DNA of 64,000 nucleotides from Hydrogenophaga sp. (GTDB lineage Bacteria > Pseudomonadota > Gammaproteobacteria > Burkholderiales > Burkholderiaceae_C): positions 124,001 through 188,000 of the forward strand of contig NZ_SDDV01000001.1 in assembly GCF_014773545.1 (NCBI RefSeq), written 5' to 3'. This document shows, in pieces, positions 1 through 7,723 of this stretch (position 1 is its first letter; each line of letters starts with the position of its first letter). The translations under genes and the position numbers were made by a program. The notes beneath the pieces are model-generated. The model was not told where the DNA came from, ran no database searches, and worked only from the letters and a program-made list of their open reading frames with translations.

Positions 1-1682
1 CCGACGTGGTGGGCCTGGACACCATGGCCCACGTGGTCAGGACGCTGCAGGACAACCTGAACGAGCAGACCGATCCGTTCTACGGCAGCTTCGGCACGCC
101 GCCGGTGCTGGCCAGGCTGATCGAGCTGGGCAACCTGGGCCAGAAGGCCAAGGCCGGCTTCTTCAAGAAGGTGGGGCGCGACATCCTGCGCTTCGACCTG
201 GACAGCGAGGACTACGTGCCCGCCGGTGAAAAGGCCGACGAGGTCTATGGCCGCATGCTCAAACGCCCGGCGGCCGAGCGCCTGAGGCTGCTGCGCGACA
301 GCGAAGGGCCGCAGGGGCAATTTTTGTGGGCGATTTTGCGCAACGGTTTTCACTACGCCGCCGTGCACTTGGGCCAGATTGCCGAAACCGCGCGCGACGT
401 GGACCAGGCCATGCGCTGGGGCTTCGGCATGAAGCAGGGCCCGTTCGAGCTCTGGCAGGAAGCCGGCTGGCTGGAGGTGGCGAAGATGGTCCAGCAGGAC
501 ATCGCCGAAGGCAAGGCGCTGAGCAAAGCACCGCTGCCCGACTGGGTGTTCAAAGGTCCGGTGGCTGACGCGGGTGGCGTGCACACCGCACAGGGTTCGT
601 GGAACCCTTCCAAGGGGGTGTTCGAAGCCCGTCGCTCGCTGCCGGTCCATGCGCGCCAGCACTTCCCCGAGCTGCTGCTGGGCGAGGCCGGGCCGAAGTT
701 CGAAACGGCGGGCACCACCCTCGAAGAGAACGACAGCCTGCGCACCTGGACGCTGGACGGCCTGGTGCTGATCGCCAGCATCAAAACCAAGATGCACGCC
801 ATCAGCCCCGAGGTCTGCGAGGGCCTGATGGCTGCGGTGGACCTCGCGGAGAAGGAATACCAGGGCCTGGTGATCTGGTCCGGCGACGAGCCCTTCAGCG
901 CCGGTGCCGACCTGCAGGCCATGCTGCCGGCCTTCATGGCCGTGGGCGTGGCCGCCATCGAAGACGCCGAAGGCTTCATGCAGCAGGTGATGCTGCGCCT
1001 GCGCTACGCCAGCGTGCCGGTGGTGTCGGCCGTGCGCGGCCTGGCACTGGGTGGCGGCTGTGAGCTGGCGCTGCACAGCGCGCGCCGCGTGCTGCACATG
1101 GAAAGCTATGTCGGCCTGGTCGAAGTCGGCGTGGGCCTGGTGCCCGGCGCCGGGGGTCTGACTTACATCGCGCGCCGCGCGGCCGAGAACGCCGAAACCT
1201 CGACGGCCAAGGACCTGCTGCCGTTTCTGAGCGAGGGCTTCACCGCCGCGGCCATGGCCAAGGTCGGCACCAGCGCCATCGAATCGCGCCAGCTCGGCTA
1301 CGTGCTGCATTCCGATGTGATCGTGCCGCACAAAGACGAGCTGCTGTTCGTCGCCCTCAACGAAGCGAAAGCCATGTTTGCGAGCGGCTACCGCGCGCCG
1401 CACAAGCGCCTGTTCCCGGTCGCCGGACGCGACGGACGGGCCACCATCCTGGGCAGCCTGGTCAATATGCGCGACGGCGGCTTCATCAGCCCGCACGACT
1501 TCCACATCGCCGCGTTGATCGCGGGCGTGGTGACCGGCGGCGACGTCGAGGCGGGCACGCTGGTGAGCGAGGAATACCTGATGACGCTGGAGCGCCGTGC
1601 GTTCTGCTCTTTGATCGTGCACCCGAAGACGCAGGAGCGGATTCTGGGCATGCTCAACACCGGCAAACCGGTGCGCAACTGA
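1..1682 (+). CDS. 3-hydroxyacyl-CoA dehydrogenase / enoyl-CoA hydratase, 5' truncated by window edge
   Basis: This is the C-terminal ~560 residues of a bifunctional beta-oxidation enzyme; the frame is open at base 1, so the start lies upstream. The first ~200 residues resemble the C-terminal helical domain of a 3-hydroxyacyl-CoA dehydrogenase (for example GFGMKQGPFELW). Residues ~240-450 form a crotonase fold with the oxyanion-hole motifs FSAGADL and RGLALGGGCELALH. The order dehydrogenase then hydratase is the reverse of E. coli FadB and matches the long Burkholderiales family. It should hydrate enoyl-CoA and oxidise 3-hydroxyacyl-CoA in the cytoplasm, feeding the downstream thiolase. The NAD-binding Rossmann domain would be outside the window and was not seen. 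Confidence 0.88.
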   Translation, partial: DVVGLDTMAHVVRTLQDNLNEQTDPFYGSFGTPPVLARLIELGNLGQKAKAGFFKKVGRDILRFDLDSEDYVPAGEKADEVYGRMLKRPAAERLRLLRDSEGPQGQFLWAILRNGFHYAAVHLGQIAETARDVDQAMRWGFGMKQGPFELWQEAGWLEVAKMVQQDIAEGKALSKAPLPDWVFKGPVADAGGVHTAQGSWNPSKGVFEARRSLPVHARQHFPELLLGEAGPKFETAGTTLEENDSLRTWTLDGLVLIASIKTKMHAISPEVCEGLMAAVDLAEKEYQGLVIWSGDEPFSAGADLQAMLPAFMAVGVAAIEDAEGFMQQVMLRLRYASVPVVSAVRGLALGGGCELALHSARRVLHMESYVGLVEVGVGLVPGAGGLTYIARRAAENAETSTAKDLLPFLSEGFTAAAMAKVGTSAIESRQLGYVLHSDVIVPHKDELLFVALNEAKAMFASGYRAPHKRLFPVAGRDGRATILGSLVNMRDGGFISPHDFHIAALIAGVVTGGDVEAGTLVSEEYLMTLERRAFCSLIVHPKTQERILGMLNTGKPVRN

Positions 1683-1684
1683 CC

Positions 1685-2206
1685 ATGAAGCCGACCGAGG
1701 CCGACGTGACTTACCCCCTCTCCCGCGTGCGGGAGAGGGTTGGGGTGAGGGCGCACGCCAAGGAGAAGGCGCGTGAATTGCGAGGTCAGATGACCGATGC
1801 CGAGAGCCTGTTGTGGCAACACCTTCGTGGTCGGCGCTTCCAGGATTTCAAGTTCCGCCGTCAGCGCCCGCTGGGTCCGTACATCCTGGACTTTGTGTGT
1901 CTGCAGGCGGGGTTGGTGATCGAGATCGACGGCGGCCAGCACGTTGAACAGGAAGCCTATGACCAGACGCGGACTGCGTTCATCGAAACCCAAGGCCACA
2001 CCGTGATCCGATTCTGGAACCATGCGGTCATGAATGAAACCCCTGCCGTGCTGGAGTCGATCTGGCAGACGTTGCAGACCCTCACCCCGGCCCTCTCCCG
2101 CAGGCGGGAGAGGGAGCAAGACAGCCGCTTCGCGCGTGCATGCGGACCTCCTCACCCCGGCCCTCTCCCGCAGGCGGGAGAGGGAGCAAGACATCTAGGA
2201 ACCACC
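1685..2206 (+). CDS. DUF559 endonuclease-like protein without its own stop codon
   Basis: The ATG lies two bases after the preceding stop. Residues ~25-130 match the DUF559 family (Vsr-like/PD-(D/E)XK nuclease fold): MTDAESLLWQHLRGRRF, FKFRRQRPLGPYILDFVC, VIEIDGGQH and a terminal VIRFWNHAVM. The likely catalytic acidic residues sit in EIDGGQH. The ends are translated repeat DNA: the first ~20 residues come from one palindrome, the last ~40 from two more. There is no stop before the thiolase ATG at 2207 and the frame is the same, so read-through would give a 576-residue DUF559-thiolase fusion. It sits between two beta-oxidation genes, which suggests insertion. DUF559 function is not established; nuclease activity is inferred from fold membership. 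Confidence 0.6.
1711..1753. repeat. Palindromic repeat, left unit flanking DUF559
   Basis: A perfect 11-bp inverted repeat (CCCTCTCCCGC at 1716-1726, GCGGGAGAGGG at 1729-1739) with a 2-base loop is followed by TTGGGGTGAGGGC. The two units at 2080-2193 have the same hairpin with the GGGGTGAG-type tail on the other side, so this unit is in inverted orientation relative to them. It is translated as part of the DUF559 frame. Confidence 0.85.
2080..2123. repeat. Palindromic repeat, first right-hand unit (44-bp direct repeat)
   Basis: This unit consists of CTCACCCCGG followed by the CCCTCTCCCGC-AG-GCGGGAGAGGG hairpin and AGCAAGACA. It is identical over 44 bp to 2150-2193, with a 70-bp offset. Because 70 is not a multiple of 3, the two copies are translated in different frames: here LTPALSRRRERE. 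Confidence 0.9.
2150..2193. repeat. Palindromic repeat, second right-hand unit (44-bp direct repeat)
   Basis: Exact copy of 2080-2123. It ends 13 bases before the thiolase start codon and is translated in a second frame as HPGPLPQAGEGA. The hairpin lies just upstream of the thiolase ribosome-binding site (AGGA at 2197-2200), so it could affect thiolase translation or mRNA processing; that is inference. Confidence 0.9.
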
Positions 2207-3415
2207 ATGAGCAAACAGATCCAGGACGCCTACATCGTCGCCGCCACCCGCACCCCCATCGGCCGTTCGCACAAGGGCTCGTTCAAGCACCTGCGCCCGG
2301 ACGATCTGCTGGCCTTTGCACTGCGCGCGGCCATGGCCCAGGTGCCGAACCTGGACCCGAAGGCGGTGGAAGACGTGATCGCCGGCTGCGCCATTCCCGA
2401 AGCCCAGCAAGGCCTGAACGTGGCGCGCATCGGCGCCCTCCTGGCCGGCTTGCCCCACTCGGTCGGCGGCATCACGGTCAACCGCTTCTGCGCCTCGGGC
2501 CTGTCGGCCGTGGCCATGGCGGCCGACCGCATCCGCGTCGGTGAAGCCGACGTGATGATCGCCGCCGGGGTCGAGAGCATGAGCATGGTGCCCATGATGG
2601 GCAACGCGCCCAGCCTCTCGCCCGCCATCTTCCGCAACACCGACGACATCGAGAGCTACGGCATTGCCTACGGCATGGGCCTGACGGCCGAGAAAGTGGC
2701 GCAGCAGTGGAAGGTGAGCCGCGAGGCGCAGGACGCGTTTGCGGTGCAGTCGCACCAGCGCGCCGTGATCGCGATGAAGAACGGCGAGTTCAGCGACGAG
2801 ATCACGCCGGTGACGGTGCAAGAACGCAGTGTGGACCTCGACTCGGCCGAGCTGTCCATCAGCGAGCGCACCATCAGCCTGGACGAAGGGGCCCGCCCCG
2901 ACACCACGCTCGAAGGCCTGGCGAAACTGCGCACCGTGTTCGCCGCGCGCGGCTCGGTGACGGCGGGCAACAGCTCGCAGACCAGCGACGGTGCGGGTGC
3001 GCTGATCCTGGTCAGCGAAGCCGCGCTCAAGCGCTACAACCTCACGCCGCTGGCGCGCTTCGTCAGCTACGCATCGCGCGGCGTGCCGCCGCACATCATG
3101 GGCATCGGCCCGGTGCAAGCCATACCCGCCGCGTTGAAAAACGCGGGCCTGAAGCAGGACGACATCGACTGGTTCGAACTCAACGAAGCTTTTGCCGCCC
3201 AGTCGCTCGCCGTCATGAACACGCTCGGCCTGGACCCGTCCAAGGTCAATCCCATGGGTGGCGCCATCGCGCTGGGTCACCCGCTGGGCGCCACCGGCGC
3301 CATCCGCTCAGCCACCGTGGTGCACGCGCTCAGGCGGCACAACAAGAAGTACGGCATGGTGAGCATGTGCGTGGGCATGGGGCAGGGCGCAGCCGGTATT
3401 TTCGAGCGGGTGTAA
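2207..3415 (+). CDS. Acetyl-CoA acyltransferase (3-ketoacyl-CoA thiolase)
   Basis: A 402-residue thiolase catalysing the CoA-dependent cleavage that ends each beta-oxidation round. Motifs seen: nucleophile region NRFCASGLSAVAMAADRI, NEAFAAQS, GGAIALGHPLGATGAI and the C-terminal CVGMGQGAAG with the second catalytic cysteine. The ATG at 2207 is chosen because MSKQIQDAYIVAATRTPIG is the normal thiolase N-terminus and AGGA lies 6 bases upstream. The frame stays open upstream into the DUF559 frame. It belongs to the same operon as the flanking dehydrogenase/hydratase and hydratase genes. The family is often annotated fadA/fadI-like; substrate chain length cannot be told from sequence. Confidence 0.93.
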   Translation: MSKQIQDAYIVAATRTPIGRSHKGSFKHLRPDDLLAFALRAAMAQVPNLDPKAVEDVIAGCAIPEAQQGLNVARIGALLAGLPHSVGGITVNRFCASGLSAVAMAADRIRVGEADVMIAAGVESMSMVPMMGNAPSLSPAIFRNTDDIESYGIAYGMGLTAEKVAQQWKVSREAQDAFAVQSHQRAVIAMKNGEFSDEITPVTVQERSVDLDSAELSISERTISLDEGARPDTTLEGLAKLRTVFAARGSVTAGNSSQTSDGAGALILVSEAALKRYNLTPLARFVSYASRGVPPHIMGIGPVQAIPAALKNAGLKQDDIDWFELNEAFAAQSLAVMNTLGLDPSKVNPMGGAIALGHPLGATGAIRSATVVHALRRHNKKYGMVSMCVGMGQGAAGIFERV

Positions 3416-3419
3416 GACG

Positions 3420-4214
3420 ATGGAAAACTCCCCCACACCCAGCGCCAGCATGAACGAGGTTCTGATCCACACCGAGGCAGGTGTCTGCACCCTGACCTTC
3501 AACCGGCCGCAGAAGAAAAATTCCATCACGGCGGCCATGTACACCGCGCTGGCCGACGCGCTGCAAGCCGCGCAGGCCGACCCGGCGGTGCGCTGCGTGT
3601 TGCTGCAAGGTCACGAGGCGGTTTTCACCGCCGGCAACGATATTGCCGATTTTCTGCAGCAGCCACCGACCACGCCGGATGCGCCGGTGTTTCGCTTTCT
3701 GCATGCCATCGCCGGGTTTCCCAAACCTCTGTTGGCTGCGGTCTGTGGCCCGGCGGTGGGCATTGGCAGCACGCTCTTGTTTCATTGTGACTTGGTCTAC
3801 GCGGGCGACAACGCTGCTTTTTCGATGCCGTTCGTGAACCTGGGCCTGTGTCCAGAGGCGGCCTCTAGCCTGCTGGCCGCGCGCTTGATGGGGCATCAGC
3901 GGGCTGCTGAAGCCTTGTTGCTGGGTGAGCCCTTCATGGCCGAGGCCGCACTTGAAATGGGTCTGGTCAACCGCGTGCTGCCGCCGCTGGAAGTGGCCGC
4001 CCACGCGCAGGGTGTGGCGCGCAAGCTGGCGCTCAAGCCGATGGCATCGCTGCTAGAGACCAAGCGGCTGATGAAGGCCGGCCAAACGCCGCAGGTGCTG
4101 GCTGTGATGGCCGAGGAGTCGGTCTGCTTTTCGCGCCTGTTGCGCGAGGGCGCCGCGCGTGAAGCCTTCAGCGCCTTTATGGAGCGCCGCCGCCCTGATT
4201 TTTCCAAGTTCTAA
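3420..4214 (+). CDS. Enoyl-CoA hydratase/isomerase family protein
   Basis: A 264-residue crotonase-family protein. The oxyanion-hole segments are visible as FTAGNDIADF and CGPAVGIGSTLLFHCDLVYA, and NLGLCPEAASSLLAARLMG follows where a catalytic glutamate usually sits. The start is 4 bases after the thiolase stop; an internal ATG at 3450 (MNEVLIHTEAG) gives a more family-typical N-terminus and is a real alternative. It is probably cotranscribed with the thiolase and either hydrates enoyl-CoA or isomerises double bases in fatty-acid breakdown. It abuts a convergent gene with only 3 bases between stops. Confidence 0.88.
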   Translation: MENSPTPSASMNEVLIHTEAGVCTLTFNRPQKKNSITAAMYTALADALQAAQADPAVRCVLLQGHEAVFTAGNDIADFLQQPPTTPDAPVFRFLHAIAGFPKPLLAAVCGPAVGIGSTLLFHCDLVYAGDNAAFSMPFVNLGLCPEAASSLLAARLMGHQRAAEALLLGEPFMAEAALEMGLVNRVLPPLEVAAHAQGVARKLALKPMASLLETKRLMKAGQTPQVLAVMAEESVCFSRLLREGAAREAFSAFMERRRPDFSKF

Positions 4215-4217
4215 AGC

Positions 4218-4829
4218 TCAGCCAGCACGCCGCAACAGCGCGTTGTAGGCCTGGCGCGTCGGTGCCGAGACCGCCGCCAGCACCTGCTCGTAGGCGGTTT
4301 TGTGGCGCACCTGCAGCCGCGCCGATGCCACCAGTTGGGAGCGGCAAAACCAGTGGCAGGTGTGCTGAAACAGCATCAGCTCGGCCAGCAGCATAAAGCT
4401 CTGGTCTTTGCGGCTCATGCACTGATGGTTGTCCAGGATGTCGGAAAAGCTTTTCGCATGGATGGCCACCGCCGCCCGCAGATCGAAACTTTGACCGGCC
4501 ACCAGACGGTTGATCAGCGGCAGCGCCAGCGGCAGGCGGCTGACCCGGGCTTGTGGTTCGCTCAAGCGGCGCAGGTCGGCTGCCAGCCCTTGCAGTTGTT
4601 CGCGCAGCGTCTGTTCGCTGCTTTCGAGCGTGTGCCAGATCGCTGCGCGCCGCTGTGGGTCTGCTTCGCCCATGGCGCGCAGGTAGCCGCTGCTCAGGTC
4701 TTGCATCAGTTGTTCCAGTTGGTACGGATGCAAGAAACTACCCAACAGGGCAATGCGCTGACGCTGCTCGACCGTTTTGACGGCGTAAGCGGCCGCAATG
4801 AGCACAATCCATACGAGGTAAAAGTCCAT
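4218..4829 (-). CDS. Conserved hypothetical protein with an N-terminal membrane anchor
   Basis: A 203-residue protein starting MDFYLVWIVLIAAAYAVKTVEQ, one predicted transmembrane helix followed by a charged cytoplasmic, mostly helical body. I recognise no catalytic motif. It contains several cysteines and histidines (HQCMSRKDQ, HTCHWFCRSQ) that might bind metal, but the spacing matches no family I can name. It lies downstream of the Tim44-like gene on the same strand but is separated from it by a strong hairpin terminator, so it probably has its own promoter. Confidence 0.65.
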   Translation of the reverse strand: MDFYLVWIVLIAAAYAVKTVEQRQRIALLGSFLHPYQLEQLMQDLSSGYLRAMGEADPQRRAAIWHTLESSEQTLREQLQGLAADLRRLSEPQARVSRLPLALPLINRLVAGQSFDLRAAVAIHAKSFSDILDNHQCMSRKDQSFMLLAELMLFQHTCHWFCRSQLVASARLQVRHKTAYEQVLAAVSAPTRQAYNALLRRAG

Positions 4830-4887
4830 AGAGCCTGAATTATCACGGCTGCTGGCGGGGCGCTCGGTGGGCGCTTGCCGCGCGCAT

Positions 4888-4921
4888 AAAAAAATCCCGC
4901 TGCAAGCGCAGCGGGATTTTT
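4888..4921 (-). terminator. Intrinsic terminator after the Tim44-like gene
   Basis: A 10-bp stem ATCCCGCTGC/GCAGCGGGAT (4894-4903 with 4908-4917) and an AAGC loop are flanked by A- and T-runs that extend the pairing. It is symmetric enough to work on either strand. It lies 43 bases beyond the stop codon of the Tim44-like gene. Confidence 0.85.
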
Positions 4922-4963
4922 CGAGGTGCAGGGTAGGCGGCGGTTTTTAGCCGCCCGAATCCA

Positions 4964-5836
4964 TCAGGCCGTTTGCTGAATACCGGCCAGCACCCAGCCG
5001 CCGGCGCCTTGACGCGGCCTGCTCAGGTGCCAGATTTCGTCGAAAGCCTCATTGCCAGCGGCACCGCTTTCGCGCGTTTCACCAGTGAAGCGCACGCTGA
5101 CCAGGTAGCGGTTGCTTTCTTCGATCACCTCGATCACCTCGCCGTCGATGCGCACCACGTCGGTGTGCTGGCTGGTGCCGCCGCGCTCGGACAGGTTCAT
5201 CTGGAGTTCGGCAAACATCTCCGGCGTGGTGAACTGACGGATGTCGTCCAGGTTGCCGGCATCGTTGGCGGCTTGCAAGCGGATGAAGTTGATCTTGGCA
5301 TTGCGCACAAAAGCGGCGCTGTCGAAGTCGGCCGGGATTTTGCTCGTGGGCCTCAGGTTGGCGCCAATCGACGAACCCGGCATGGCCACTTGGTAGGGCG
5401 GCACAGCAGGCCTGCCACCCGGCATGCCGGCGGGGGCGAATTGCATGCCACCCATGCGCGCGGCAGCCCGCTTGCGCAGCACGAAACCCACCACCAGCAG
5501 CACCGCCAAGGCCAGCAAGCCCAGCATCAGCAGGTTGGCCAGTTCTTCTCCAAAGCCGAAGTGCGAAGCCAGCGCCACCAGACCAATACCAGCGGCTATG
5601 CCGGCCACCGGGCCGAGCCACTTGCTTTTCGATGAAGCGCCTGCAGCGCCAGCAGCGCCTGCAGCAGCGGTGGCAGGGGTTTGGGCGGGTGTGGCAGCGG
5701 GGGTGCGGTCCGGGGCGTCGCGTTGCATGCCCATGGACTTGCCGCCGCCCAGGCGTTTTGAAGCCTCGGCGTCCATGGCGACAGTCGACAGGCCAAGGGT
5801 GAACACGACAGCCAGCAAAGAAAGCGTTTTCCTCAT
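4964..5836 (-). CDS. Tim44-like domain protein, membrane-associated
   Basis: A 290-residue protein starting at MRKTLSLLAVVFTLGLS, with a cleavable signal or first membrane helix. An alanine/proline-rich linker, a glycine-rich hydrophobic pair (WLGPVAGIAAGIGLVAL and LLMLGLLALAVLLVVGFVL) and a C-terminal domain (residues ~175-290; FVRNAKINFIRLQAANDAGNLDD, TPEMFAEL, FDEIWHL) follow, typical of the bacterial Tim44/MRP-L45 family. The ATG at 5836 is preferred over a longer frame because GGAG precedes it and the signal peptide then starts correctly. Family role in bacteria is not settled; an envelope function is inferred from topology. Confidence 0.82.
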   Translation of the reverse strand: MRKTLSLLAVVFTLGLSTVAMDAEASKRLGGGKSMGMQRDAPDRTPAATPAQTPATAAAGAAGAAGASSKSKWLGPVAGIAAGIGLVALASHFGFGEELANLLMLGLLALAVLLVVGFVLRKRAAARMGGMQFAPAGMPGGRPAVPPYQVAMPGSSIGANLRPTSKIPADFDSAAFVRNAKINFIRLQAANDAGNLDDIRQFTTPEMFAELQMNLSERGGTSQHTDVVRIDGEVIEVIEESNRYLVSVRFTGETRESGAAGNEAFDEIWHLSRPRQGAGGWVLAGIQQTA

Positions 5837-5952
5837 CGGGGTCTCCAAAGAATGGGATTGCAAGCGGCTGAGCATAATCCTTTTTTTAGCTTGAAAAACA
5901 AGATAAATCGGGATGTTTAATTCGTAAAAACGGAAGAGTTCAAGACCAGCCG

Positions 5953-7542
5953 TCAAGCCTGCGGCAGCAGCCGCAGCCGCGCCTTGACCGCTTGCTGCAT
6001 GGCGCGGCGCAGCGAGCTGTAGCGATCGAGTTGGGTTTCCATTTCGTCCAGCGCCAGCGCAGCGGTGGCGGCGCAGGCCAATACGCTGGCCTTCAATTGC
6101 TGGTAGGCGCTTTCCATCGGACGCAGGTCGAGCGCTGCGCGCGGCGCCGCCGTCGCTGGTGCCGCATCGTGTTCGGCCAGTAGTTGCAGGGTGGCGCTGA
6201 TAAAAGCCTGGTGCTGTTGCTGGATTTTTTCGTCGTCCACACCAGGGGCTGACAGCGGCGCTGCCGCAAAGGACAGATCGGCGCAGGTTTCGTAATAGCG
6301 CTGGACGCGCAGCAGCTCGGCCAGGCGCTGGCTGGCCGGTATCGACAAGGCGCCACGGCTCATGCGTTCGACAAAGGCTTCCACCGCCGCGTCGAGCGAA
6401 GCGATGGCGTTGCGCTCATCGCGCAGCAACTCGACCGAAGCGCCACTCAGGACGCGGCGGGCCAGGGCCACGCACATCTGACCAAAGCGTTCCACCTCCC
6501 GCTCGAGCGCTTGCAAGGCCAGTGAGGGCACCGGCAGAACGTTGTCGTCCAGGTGCCGCGGCTGCCCCAGGTCTTCCTCGCGGGCGCGGAAATGGCGCTG
6601 CAGCCAGCGCGTGAGCGCGTTGGCCAGCGGCCACATCAGCAGCACCCCAAGCAGGTTGAAGCTGGTGTGAAACAAGGCCAGCAGCACCGCTGGGCCGGTC
6701 TGCAGACCCAAATAGTCGCGCAGCGTCTGCAGCAACGGAATCCACCAGGGCAGCAGCAGCAGCGCCACGGCGCCGGTCTGCAGGTTGAAGATGACGTGCG
6801 CGGCAGCGGCGCGGCGCGCGTTCGGTGTCGCCCCTATGGCCGCCAGCAGCGCGGTGACGGTGGTGCCGATGTTGGCGCCAATGACGGCGGCAGCAGCGCT
6901 CTGCAGGTCGATCAGTCCCCCTTGGGCGGCGGTCAGCACGATCGCCATCGACGCACTGGACGACTGCATCAGCACCGTCAGCACCATCCCAATGCTCAAC
7001 TGCGCCAGCACGGCGAAAAAGCCTGTTCCTTGCGGCAAAGTGATGTACTCGTCCAGACCGGCAAACGACTGCTGCATCAGGCCAATGCCCAGAAACAGCA
7101 GGCCAAAGCCGGCCATGGCGGTTCCGATGGCGCCGCGGCGCTGCTGTTCGGAGCTGCTCAGGCGCAGCAGCACACCCAAGGCAACCAGCGGCAGCGCCAG
7201 GGTTTCGACGTCGAACTCGAGCCCGATCAGCGCCACGATCCAGCCGGTCATGGTGGTGCCGACGTTGGCGCCAAACAGCACCCACAGCGCAGGTGCCAGA
7301 CCCAACAGGCCAGCGTTGACGAAGCCGATGGTGGCCACCGTGACGGCGCTGGAGGACTGCACGACGGTCGTCACCAGCACGCCCGAACTCAGGGCATGCC
7401 AGCGCGTGCGCGTGGCGTTGCGCAAAATTTGGTGCAGGGCCGGCCCGGCGGCGTGCTTCAAGCCGTCGGTCATCATGTTCATGCCGAGCAGGAACAGGCC
7501 CAGACCACCGGCCAGCAGGCTGGCAGAAGTCCATAGGGTCAT
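5953..7542 (-). CDS. Na/Pi cotransporter family protein with PhoU-like C-terminus
   Basis: A 529-residue inner-membrane protein. The N-terminal ~330 residues contain duplicated NptA-type segments with the QSSSAVTVATIGFVNAG and QSSSASMAIVLTAAQGG signatures (both QSSSA). The C-terminal ~190 residues are helical, charged and PhoU-like. By family it would couple sodium and inorganic phosphate movement, with the PhoU-like tail as a regulatory domain. It is on the minus strand just upstream of the Tim44-like gene; its stop lies 116 bases from that gene's start codon. Substrate is inferred only from the family. Confidence 0.88.
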   Translation of the reverse strand: MTLWTSASLLAGGLGLFLLGMNMMTDGLKHAAGPALHQILRNATRTRWHALSSGVLVTTVVQSSSAVTVATIGFVNAGLLGLAPALWVLFGANVGTTMTGWIVALIGLEFDVETLALPLVALGVLLRLSSSEQQRRGAIGTAMAGFGLLFLGIGLMQQSFAGLDEYITLPQGTGFFAVLAQLSIGMVLTVLMQSSSASMAIVLTAAQGGLIDLQSAAAAVIGANIGTTVTALLAAIGATPNARRAAAAHVIFNLQTGAVALLLLPWWIPLLQTLRDYLGLQTGPAVLLALFHTSFNLLGVLLMWPLANALTRWLQRHFRAREEDLGQPRHLDDNVLPVPSLALQALEREVERFGQMCVALARRVLSGASVELLRDERNAIASLDAAVEAFVERMSRGALSIPASQRLAELLRVQRYYETCADLSFAAAPLSAPGVDDEKIQQQHQAFISATLQLLAEHDAAPATAAPRAALDLRPMESAYQQLKASVLACAATAALALDEMETQLDRYSSLRRAMQQAVKARLRLLPQA

Positions 7543-7723
7543 GGCATGGAAGCGGGAGGGCGCAGAGAAAAGATCAACACGCCATCAGGTTTCTCGCAGC
7601 AATGCAGGGGACGGCCACGCATAATTGCTGCATCTTATACGACTGTCTTTGCCGCACTGGCCGCCCGTCTGAGCAGCCGCTGCAGCGGCGCCATCGTCGG
7701 CGCGCCGTTGCAGCGGCTGAGGC

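Noticed and set aside
2195-3280. A 361-codon minus-strand frame opposite the thiolase
   Set aside because: Same artefact of codon bias; the thiolase on the plus strand has all catalytic motifs.
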